Under the pieces are notes generated by a model. That model was not told the DNA's origin and did no database searches. It was given only the letters and a program-made list of their open reading frames with translations. DNA of 64,000 nucleotides from Fodinibius roseus (lineage in GTDB: Bacteria; Bacteroidota; Rhodothermia; Balneolales; Balneolaceae): assembly GCF_900129315.1 (NCBI RefSeq), contig NZ_FQUS01000004.1, positions 1-64,000 of the forward strand. The letters run 5' to 3'. Made by a program: the position numbers and the translations under genes. Positions 17,101 through 23,333 of this stretch are shown in pieces (position 1 is the first letter of the stretch; each line of letters opens with the position of its first letter).

Positions 17101-17283
17101 TACATCATACGGTGAATACTGTCCGGCTTTTGTAATCACAAGAACCTGAACAGGGGTGACATCCGGCTGGGAGTTGATGGGAATATTCAACAGCGAAAAG
17201 ACGCCGGCGGCCGCCATGAGGAGCGTCAGCGAAAGGGCAACGAATTTCTGTTTTAAACTGAAATCAATTAATCGAGTTAGCAT
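14191..17283 (-). CDS. czcA: CzcA-type heavy-metal RND pump
   Basis: 1030 aa, full length for the heavy-metal RND family. The N terminus MLTRLIDFSLKQKFVALSLT is followed by the periplasmic porter and docking domains. Transmembrane segment 4 carries DFGMVVDGSVVMVEN (about residues 397-411). The two Asp and one Glu are those of CzcA-like divalent-cation pumps, not the CusA (Cu/Ag) pattern, so Zn, Co, Cd or Ni are the likelier substrates. The C-terminal half repeats the fold (MNHLYVVVPISLLIIIGLL to the end). It works as an inner-membrane proton antiporter with the adaptor and channel encoded just upstream (18-bp and 11-bp gaps). Confidence 0.93.
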   Translation of the reverse strand: MLTRLIDFSLKQKFVALSLTLLMAAAGVFSLLNIPINSQPDVTPVQVLVITKAGQYSPYDVERLVSYPIETSMNGLPDVKEVRSISQFGLSAVTVEFEEGTDIYFARQLVSQRVQSIAGELPEGVSSPQLGPISTALGEIVQYVVRGSDRYTLTELRTIQDWLIAPQLKTVKGVTEINSFGGFVKQYEVAVDPDKLRNYGIGLKDLTDAIENNNSVSGGNYLEHNREQYIVRGFGQINSTGDIEDIIVEELEGRPVYVKDIADVSVGRQLRQGAVTQDGRGEIVTGIAMMLRGGNGREVIRDVDAKIEEVNESLPEGVYIEKFYDQSDLVDRTTDTIVTNLVEGGFFVIAVLLLLLGEISGALIVASVIPLSMLFAFIGMEQVGLAANLMSLGAIDFGMVVDGSVVMVENIVDKLHEDRSKKSRLLIIREAAHEVARPIFFGVLIILMVYVPVMTFSGMEGILYRPMAITVATAVFGSLLLALVYVPALSAIVFRKGVKIRKNYVINWLRPRYERFLEASLEKKGIILSTAVAIFGISVALIPFLGTEFLPELDEGSILVEQVRMPSVTLEESVENADWLAAKLTQNIPEIKTVVPKTGRSDLANDWMGVHQTDVWVVLEPREEWRGGLTKEDIIDDIRPYLETEPGLSYNITQPIAMRVDELTSGVKSDIAVKIFGEDLDTLQAVGQRVSGILRDIEGTDNFYLEQSSGQPYYNIEIDREAVASYGLNVNHIQHVIGTGIGGSEAGQIFEGQRRFGINVRLPENLRNSFQDILEVPLQLPGGGYIPLKEVAEIYAEEGPREIARENGWRRVILGINIRDIDTGSYVMNLQNTIAESVDIPAGYFIQYGGTFENQQRAMNHLYVVVPISLLIIIGLLYLMFGKIRFTLLIFLNLPMALSGGIFILWMRGLYLSVSASIGFVALFGVAVLNGIVLVAHLNDLRKEGTNLKTAVIQGASDRLRPVLMTALVASLGFIPMAFNTGPGSEVQRPLASVVVGGLVTATLLTLLVLPTIYHWMEKGKKLEPREEAF

Positions 17284-17300
17284 GATACATATCCTGAATG

Positions 17301-18539
17301 TTAGTCGGCAAACTGTTCAAAACGTTCCAGCGCTTTAAGGCTGAATACCTGGGTTACCGCGATTTTATCGCCGGCTGTCAGTCCGGATTCAATAATGGCG
17401 GAATCAGCGGTTGCACGATTGATATCAACGGGTCGTTTTTCATATTCCCGGGGCGAGAGCTGAACAAAAACGGTAGCCCGGGATCCGTCAAACTGAATAG
17501 CGGACATCGGTATGCTGATGGCGTCTTCGCCGGCCCGGGCGGTGTATGTCATGCGGACATTTTGTCCGATAATAGGCCAGTTGTTCCTCGTTTCCACCAG
17601 GGAATTGAGTACGATGGACCTGTTTTCTTGGTCCAGGGCCGGATTTACGGAGGTAACGGTCGCTTTAAGCCGGGATCCCGATGCGGGGCCTTCGCCCGAT
17701 CGCTCTGTGATGAGAACAGGATTTCCGGGCTGCAGAAAAGGAGCATCGGAGGCGGAGACAAAACCTTTTACCAGTACCTCTTTACTGTCAATAATGTTGA
17801 GCAGCTCCTCGTAGGCGTTAACCGATTGCCCCAGATCGATTAAATGCTCATTCACCACGCCTGTTATCGGGGCGTAGAGGGTGAGACGGGACTCAGGTTC
17901 AGACGTCTGGGGATCCCACTGCTGAATAGTCCCCTCGGAAATACCGACGGCATGCAGGCGGGCGTGCGAGGCATTTTGTTTGGCTTTGGCCCTGTTCAAA
18001 TCGGCCTGGGCCCGTTGCAGCGTACGCTCGGGACTTATTTTCTCCTCTGTCAGGACTTTGAGGCGGTCTACCTGCTGTTGCTGGAATATAATTTCCGCTC
18101 TTGCTTCGAGATAGTCAGCCACAAGATTGGCGAATTCAAGGCTCTCCAGTTCCAGAAGCGGGTCCCCTTTGCGCACGTGCTCTCCTTCATGGGCATAAAT
18201 ACGGGCCACCCTCCCGTTAATGGGAGCACTTAAAAATGAAATCCGCTCCGGGGAGGCAAACACCTGTCCCGGCGCTTCAATCGTAAAAGAGATCTGCCGG
18301 GATTCAATGGTTTGGGTTTGAATGGACAGGTCTTCGGCCTGCTGCTCCGTAAGCTGTACGGTCGCCGGTGAGTGGGCCCGGGCAAGAGAGGGCGGCGTAC
18401 CGGGATCCTGTGTCCCTTCATTTTCCGTTGGATCTCCCCCGCAACTTATTATCGCAAAGAATATGAAAAGAAGCAGTGTCCCCGGCTTCAGATATTTATG
18501 AATGGTATTGCCTGAAAAAATAGTCATGATCATGTCCAT
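17301..18539 (-). CDS. RND periplasmic adaptor lipoprotein (CzcB/CusB-like)
   Basis: 412 aa. A lipobox LLLFIFFAIISC with Cys33 marks a lipoprotein signal peptide, so the protein is anchored in the membrane facing the periplasm. Family order is visible: barrel-sandwich half GRVARIYAHEGEHVRKGDPL (biotinyl-lipoyl-like), helical hairpin (about 155-215), second half LTLYAPITGVVNEHLIDLGQ, then the beta-barrel and the membrane-proximal domain ending LKALERFEQFAD. It links the RND pump to the outer-membrane channel. No Cys- or His-rich metal-binding tail is present. Confidence 0.9.
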   Translation of the reverse strand: MDMIMTIFSGNTIHKYLKPGTLLLFIFFAIISCGGDPTENEGTQDPGTPPSLARAHSPATVQLTEQQAEDLSIQTQTIESRQISFTIEAPGQVFASPERISFLSAPINGRVARIYAHEGEHVRKGDPLLELESLEFANLVADYLEARAEIIFQQQQVDRLKVLTEEKISPERTLQRAQADLNRAKAKQNASHARLHAVGISEGTIQQWDPQTSEPESRLTLYAPITGVVNEHLIDLGQSVNAYEELLNIIDSKEVLVKGFVSASDAPFLQPGNPVLITERSGEGPASGSRLKATVTSVNPALDQENRSIVLNSLVETRNNWPIIGQNVRMTYTARAGEDAISIPMSAIQFDGSRATVFVQLSPREYEKRPVDINRATADSAIIESGLTAGDKIAVTQVFSLKALERFEQFAD

Positions 18540-18549
18540 TGATTACTTG

Positions 18550-19788
18550 TCATTTAAAAATGATATCGGCCTGCAGGTATTGCTCCAGGGCAATAACCTT
18601 CAAATAATAATTTCTGAGTGTTTGATAGTATGCTTCCTGGGTTCGCAGGTAAGTGCGCTGGGCCTCCAGGAGTCTCAACAGGTCCAGCTCGCCATACTGG
18701 TACCCTTTTTGAGTCATGCGCACCAGTTCCAGGGATTTTGATTGAATGGACTCCCTGAAGCGCTGGATATTGACCCGGGTCGTCTGGTAGCTGTGCCAGG
18801 TTTGTTCCGCCCGTTTTTTTAGCGAAAGTTCCTGTTCTGCAAATTTCCAGTCTATTTCGCGCTGCAGCGCATGGGCCTGTTTCACTTTGCGGCTCTGGCT
18901 GGCGCCAAACCAGAGAGGAATGCTTACGCCCACCTCGAAACCGTAAAAATCATAATTATTGCCGAAGTCCTGTTTGTAATAGCTTATGCTCAGGTCCGGC
19001 AGGTAACTGGCCCTGGCAATTTTGGTCTGCAACAATGCCGCCCGCTGCTGCCGGCTGATCTGTTTCAACTCCGGATGATGGTCCAGCCGCCGCAGAACCT
19101 CCTCCTGGTCAATATCCACCGCGATATAATGCAGGGTATCGGGGAAGCTGATATCATACCTCTGATCTTCCGGTTCGAGTCCGATCGTCTCGAACAGATC
19201 GTACCGGGCGTTCATGATCTGCCTGCGGGCCGTCTCGAGATTGTTCCGGGCTTCAGACAGCTGCAGGTCGGCCTGCATGGCGTCAATTTCGGAGGACTCC
19301 CCGAGGTCTGACCTCGTTTGGGCGGCATTGCGTAATTGCTGGAACAGATTCACCTGCTCGCGGGCAAGATGGCTTATTTCGATAGCGTAGGCCAATTCGG
19401 TGTAGGCCGATTTTACATCAGCCTTAAGCTGCAACTTTTGAGCCTCCAACTGCCGTTCAAGTACGCCGGTTCGTGCTTGCTCATTTTTGTAGCGATAATA
19501 GCTGGTGAGCGGAAAATCAAACGTCTGTGACACCGACCAGCGCTGTTCGGAAAAGCCGTTATCGCCAACGCCCTCCCTGAGGTAGGCGAGTTCGGGATCC
19601 CGGAGCCCGATGCTCAAAAGCTGCTGCTGCCGCTGTGCATCTATCTTGTTGCGCAGCTGGTTGATCCGGGGATTCTGATCATAGGCGATCCGGAGAGCTT
19701 TTTGAACATCCAGGGAAGAAAGGTCCGTCGTATCGGCACTTCCTGCCTGCCAGGAAAAAATCAGTGCAAAAATGAGGGAATAAATCAT
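18550..19788 (-). CDS. TolC/CzcC-like outer-membrane efflux channel
   Basis: 412 aa with a signal peptide (MIYSLIFALIFSWQAGSADT). It is mostly helical with the two-fold repeat of outer-membrane efflux proteins: first half to about 195 with AYTELAYAIEISHLAREQV, second half from about 215 with LLQTKIARASYLPDLSISYYKQDF and QKGYQYGELDLLRLLEAQRTYL, a motif typical of the family. It is the first gene of the efflux operon and is preceded by a long inverted repeat and by the two-component genes. Confidence 0.9.
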   Translation of the reverse strand: MIYSLIFALIFSWQAGSADTTDLSSLDVQKALRIAYDQNPRINQLRNKIDAQRQQQLLSIGLRDPELAYLREGVGDNGFSEQRWSVSQTFDFPLTSYYRYKNEQARTGVLERQLEAQKLQLKADVKSAYTELAYAIEISHLAREQVNLFQQLRNAAQTRSDLGESSEIDAMQADLQLSEARNNLETARRQIMNARYDLFETIGLEPEDQRYDISFPDTLHYIAVDIDQEEVLRRLDHHPELKQISRQQRAALLQTKIARASYLPDLSISYYKQDFGNNYDFYGFEVGVSIPLWFGASQSRKVKQAHALQREIDWKFAEQELSLKKRAEQTWHSYQTTRVNIQRFRESIQSKSLELVRMTQKGYQYGELDLLRLLEAQRTYLRTQEAYYQTLRNYYLKVIALEQYLQADIIFK

Positions 19789-19792
19789 CTCA

Positions 19793-19849
19793 ATACCTTT
19801 TAGCCGTTAAACGCATTGCCGCGTTATTGTTTCACTGGCTAAAAGGTAT
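19793..19849. promoter_or_regulatory. 13-bp inverted repeat upstream of the efflux operon
   Basis: ATACCTTTTAGCC (19793-19805) and GGCTAAAAGGTAT (19837-19849) are perfect inverted repeats separated by 31 bp; AACGC/GCGTT form a second stem inside. It lies 5 bp upstream of the channel start codon, between sensor kinase and efflux genes. It could be an operator for the response regulator or an RNA structure of the leader that uncouples the two halves of the locus. Confidence 0.65.
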
Positions 19850-19937
19850 AAAGAGAATCTGTAGAGAATATGGATTTCATACGTAATTCCCGGGAGCGTC
19901 CCGACCTTGCCGGGGGCTGTCGGACTTCCGGAAAAAA

Positions 19938-21257
19938 CTAAAAAAGAATACTTACCTCCGCTCCTTTTCCCGGCCTGTTTTCAGCCCTGCAGTCAAAGTT
20001 ATGCAGGTGACAAATGCTCTGCACAATAGAAAGCCCGAGACCGGGACTGCCGGCATCCTTCCTGTCAGGGGGATTGCCGATCTTTTTAAACCGATCGAAA
20101 ACGGAGTTAATAAATTCCGGCGGGATGCCCGGTCCCTGATCCCGTACCGAAAAACGGGGATTCTCATCCTCACAGCATGTTGCAAGCGTTATGGTGGATC
20201 CGCCGGGAGAAAATTTTATGGCATTCTGTATGATATTGTATACGGCCGCGTGAATAAGCTCTCCGTTTCCATGGACTTCGATGTGACACGCAAACTTTTT
20301 TTCTATGGCAATCTCCTTCATCTCGATAAAATCCCTAAGTTCCCCCGTCACCTCCTCAACCACTTCATTGACTGCAATGTGCTGATCGAGCGAATACTGT
20401 TTATTTTCTACCCGGCTGATTAGCAGCAGGGCATCACTTAACCGGCTCAGCCGCACGGCGGTATGCTGTATATCGCTGACCGATTCGATGGTCTCCTTGT
20501 CCAGCGATTCCGCTTCCGACAGAATATTCTCCGCCTTCTGCCTAATAATGGAAAGCGGGGTCAAAAGCTCATGTGAAACATTTTGGATAAAATGCTTTTG
20601 ATCTTCAAAGGAAGAGCGAATATGCTGCATCATCGAGTTCAGGGCCCGGTTAAGGACGTTTACTTCGTAGGTGGAAGTCCCCGGAAGGGACTCATCAAAG
20701 TCAGAGGGGTCGGATATGTTTTCAAGGGTGTCCACTGTATGATAAAACGGGGTTAAAATCCGGTCCAGCACAAACTGGTTGAATACATACAGCAGAAGAA
20801 TCCATATCAGTAACCCGGCCAGCACGCTTATGAGGATCGTGGTACTGATGTCGGCCCAAGAGGCTACCTCCTCATAAATTCGCAATGTATAATACCGGTC
20901 ATTTACGGTGACAGTGGTAGTTAGTTGCCGGTAGGATTTGGATTCCACCTCTTTCTCCGGGTTACGAAGCGTATCAATGGTCGCAAACCGGTTTTCATGG
21001 GGAGCTACGGAACCGTCATATTCCACTATTTCAATCCATTCGTAGGAGCCGAGCCTGCCCAGTTCGATTATCTGTTCAAGACTGGATGCGTCCTGCCCGA
21101 CCTGGCTGATGATATCAATCTTATGCTGAAGCAGGTGATTGTCGAGTTCGTCGTACACCGTCTTATTGACCAGGTAATAGATGCCAACGCTGGTAAACAG
21201 AAACACGACCAGTGTCAGTATGGTATTGCTGAGCAGTATTTTGTTATTCAGCTTCAT
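19938..21257 (-). CDS. Sensor histidine kinase of the metal locus
   Basis: 439 aa. Two membrane segments (ILLSNTILTLVVFLFTSVGI, about 7-29, and TTILISVLAGLLIWILLLYV, about 139-158) flank a periplasmic sensor of about 110 residues. A HAMP-like linker leads to HisKA with the phospho-acceptor His229 (QNVSHELLTPLSIIRQ), then HATPase motifs (an N box around AVYNIIQNAIKFSPGG, DQGPGIPPEF, GLGLSIVQSIC). The sensor has no obvious Cys or His cluster. Its start overlaps the regulator stop by 14 bp. By position it probably senses metal and controls the downstream efflux genes (inference). Confidence 0.92.
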   Translation of the reverse strand: MKLNNKILLSNTILTLVVFLFTSVGIYYLVNKTVYDELDNHLLQHKIDIISQVGQDASSLEQIIELGRLGSYEWIEIVEYDGSVAPHENRFATIDTLRNPEKEVESKSYRQLTTTVTVNDRYYTLRIYEEVASWADISTTILISVLAGLLIWILLLYVFNQFVLDRILTPFYHTVDTLENISDPSDFDESLPGTSTYEVNVLNRALNSMMQHIRSSFEDQKHFIQNVSHELLTPLSIIRQKAENILSEAESLDKETIESVSDIQHTAVRLSRLSDALLLISRVENKQYSLDQHIAVNEVVEEVTGELRDFIEMKEIAIEKKFACHIEVHGNGELIHAAVYNIIQNAIKFSPGGSTITLATCCEDENPRFSVRDQGPGIPPEFINSVFDRFKKIGNPPDRKDAGSPGLGLSIVQSICHLHNFDCRAENRPGKGAEVSILF

Positions 21258-21930
21258 ACGCGGTCAGCTTGTACCCGACGCCATAAATGGTTTCTATAAT
21301 ATTGTGCGCGCCGGCTTCAGAAAGTTTTTTCCGGATATTCTTCATGTGAGAGCTGATGAAGTCGAGCGAAAACCGGTCGTCGATCCTGTTTCCCCAGATA
21401 TGTTCGGCCAGCGATATCCGGGTAATGGTTTTGTTCTTGTTAAGGATGAGGTAGCGCAGCATTTTATATTCTGTTTCGGTAACATCAAGTGGTTGGTCGT
21501 TGACCTGCACCTCCATATGATCGAGGTTGACTTCCAGGGGGCCTCCGGAAATATGATTGTCGCTTATTTTGAACTTGCGGCGTAACACCGCGTGGATGCG
21601 GGCTCGCAGCTCTGCTATCGGAAAAGGCTTGGACAGATAGTCGTCGCTGCCCAGTTCCAGACCTTTAACCTTGTCCTCGGTTTCTCCCCGCGCCGTAATG
21701 ATGATCACCGCCGTCTCCCGGTAGTATTTATTCACTGATTTCAGTAATTCAAGGCCGTTACCGTCGGGGAGCCCCAAATCCAGGAGCACCAGATCATATG
21801 GCTCCCCTGCGACAAGGTCGTTGGCCTCTTGCAGACTTTCCGCCGTATCCACATAAAAATGTTCCTCAAGCAAGCATTGCTCGAGATCCTCGATCAACAG
21901 TGGTTCATCTTCTACGATAAGGGCTCGCAT
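21244..21930 (-). CDS. OmpR-type response regulator of the metal locus
   Basis: 228 aa from the ATG at 21930 (MRALIVEDEPLL); the longer frame from 22035 adds 35 residues without receiver character. The receiver domain has acidic pocket Glu7-Asp8, phospho-acceptor Asp51 (LVLLDLGLPDG) and the SKPF lysine (about 101). The C-terminal winged helix ends with RFSLDFISSHMKNIRKKLSE and TIYGVGYKL, typical of OmpR/PhoB regulators. Paired with the kinase by overlap. The inverted repeat before the channel gene is a possible target. Confidence 0.93.
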   Translation of the reverse strand: MRALIVEDEPLLIEDLEQCLLEEHFYVDTAESLQEANDLVAGEPYDLVLLDLGLPDGNGLELLKSVNKYYRETAVIIITARGETEDKVKGLELGSDDYLSKPFPIAELRARIHAVLRRKFKISDNHISGGPLEVNLDHMEVQVNDQPLDVTETEYKMLRYLILNKNKTITRISLAEHIWGNRIDDRFSLDFISSHMKNIRKKLSEAGAHNIIETIYGVGYKLTAYEAE

Positions 21931-22081
21931 ATATAATCCTGTATTTGTTATTGTAACGCCCACAGCCCGTCCCGGGCTCCCGGGGGTGCAGGAAAGCCAC
22001 ATAAGAAGGCATTGTCCATTTTTTGAAGGGGCCAACCGGATTCATTACAGTCCGGAACTACCTCCTCTTCTTCTGATATCC

Positions 22082-22492
22082 TTAAAGGGAGTCGATAACC
22101 TTGGTAAGGAGTCCCTGTACCTTTTGGGCCACCTCGCCCAGCTCTTCATTTTCGACCGCCTGCATGGAGGCAATGGGATCAACCGCAGATACCTCCACCT
22201 CGCCGTTCTCATGCTCCTGTACAATCACGTTGCAAGGCAGCATCAGGCCGATATGACCTTCTGACGTAAGGGCCTGGTGGGCCAGCGGCGGGTTGCAGGC
22301 GCCTAAAATCTGGTACTTCCTGAAATCTACATCCAGTTTCTTTTTCAGGGTCGCCTTGATATCAATTTCCGTTAGAACGCCGAAGCCCTCCTCCTTCAAA
22401 GCGGCGGTCGTTCTTTCGATGGCTTCCTCAAATGGGATATCCAGTTTTTTGCTGATGTGATAAGACATAATAGTGGGATTAGTGGTTTGCAT
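22082..22492 (-). CDS. DUF302 family protein
   Basis: 136 aa (or about 128 from the second Met in PTIMSYHISKKL). The sequence SYHISKKLDIPFEEAIERTTAALKEEGFGVLTEIDI..., then FRKYQILGACNPPLAHQAL and IGLMLPCNVIVQE, is the DUF302 pattern, with the two conserved Cys in GACNPP and LPCN. The function of the family is unsettled; it is often found beside redox and metal-stress genes, as here between the metal two-component system and a thioredoxin. No signal peptide, so probably cytoplasmic. Confidence 0.9.
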   Translation of the reverse strand: MQTTNPTIMSYHISKKLDIPFEEAIERTTAALKEEGFGVLTEIDIKATLKKKLDVDFRKYQILGACNPPLAHQALTSEGHIGLMLPCNVIVQEHENGEVEVSAVDPIASMQAVENEELGEVAQKVQGLLTKVIDSL

Positions 22493-22700
22493 TAATTTTC
22501 CCTTTAAAATTCAAAATCGATACTAAGCTGCGGCTGTCTCGACTGCCTGACATCCAGCTGCAGGAGTAAAAATACGGGATAAAAACACGCATTCAACGTA
22601 ACGGTCTGTTAAAATTTAAAATAAATACCGGGCTTAAAAACGAGAAACGCGCGCGTTCATGCCGGGGATGGTGGGCCATAATTATAGGGCTCCTCCCCGC

Positions 22701-23024
22701 TTATATTTCCCGCAGTTTCTGATCGAGAATGCGTTTAAGCTGGGGCAGTTGCACGACCCCCGATTGCTGCCAGAGTATTTGTCCCCTGTGGAAAAGGATC
22801 AGCGTCGGCACGCCCCGCACCTGGTACCGGATAGCGGCAGCGGCATTTTTTTCGGTGTCCACTTTTATAATATTGAGCTTGTCGCCCATCTCTTTTTTCA
22901 GATTCTTAAGAATCGGGGCCATCATCTTGCAGGGACCGCACCAGTCGGCGTAAAAATCCACCAGTACCGGGGTATCCCCGTTAATCACTTCGGAAAAGCT
23001 CATCGTCTTTTTTGCAGTACTCAT
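22701..23024 (-). CDS. trxA: Thioredoxin
   Basis: 107 aa with the active site WCGPCK (Cys29, Cys32) in VDFYADWCGPCKMMAPILKN and the cis-Pro loop VRGVPTLILFHRGQ. Length fits a classical cytoplasmic thioredoxin; no signal peptide. It reduces protein disulfides with thioredoxin reductase, which is not in this window. It sits between DUF302 and the CBS/ATPase pair; the 87-bp upstream gap could carry its own promoter. Confidence 0.94.
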   Translation of the reverse strand: MSTAKKTMSFSEVINGDTPVLVDFYADWCGPCKMMAPILKNLKKEMGDKLNIIKVDTEKNAAAAIRYQVRGVPTLILFHRGQILWQQSGVVQLPQLKRILDQKLREI

Positions 23025-23111
23025 TGTTTTGGCTGTTTAATTTTAGGTGTCGTAAATAATAGTATTGTCAGGCCAGCCGCATTCCCCGCCGGCACATTCT
23101 TCACGCCCGCA

Positions 23112-23333
23112 TCAGTAATCAAGCGGAGCCCGGAAGGTGATAAATTCACTGATATTGTTCATATCTATCGCACCTGCCAGCTTCTTTCCCTCTATAACGG
23201 GAAAGAAGGTTTTATTATTGGAGCGCACTTTCCGGTATATTTCGGTCAATTTATCATCGATTTGAACCGGGTTAAACTCCTTCTCCATAATATCCTGTAC
23301 TCTGGCCTCCGTATTCCTGTTTTTTAACATCAT
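23112..23333 (-). CDS. Half-size CBS-domain protein coupled to the P-ATPase
   Basis: 73 aa from the first ATG at 23333 (MMLKNRNTEARVQDIMEKEF); a longer frame is a shadow of the ATPase. VQDIMEKEFNPVQIDDKLTEIYRKVR, then KTFFPVIEGKKLAGAIDMNNISEFI, is one CBS motif, where functional units normally have two. A dimer could rebuild a full Bateman module that binds adenine nucleotides. The start overlaps the ATPase stop by 4 bp (ATGA), so translation is coupled. A regulatory role on the pump is inferred only from this. It may also be the C-terminal relic of a larger CBS protein. Confidence 0.72.
   Translation of the reverse strand: MMLKNRNTEARVQDIMEKEFNPVQIDDKLTEIYRKVRSNNKTFFPVIEGKKLAGAIDMNNISEFITFRAPLDY

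Noticed and set aside
22659-23327. 222-aa plus frame opposite thioredoxin and CBS
   Set aside because: Antisense to a clear thioredoxin; no domain seen.
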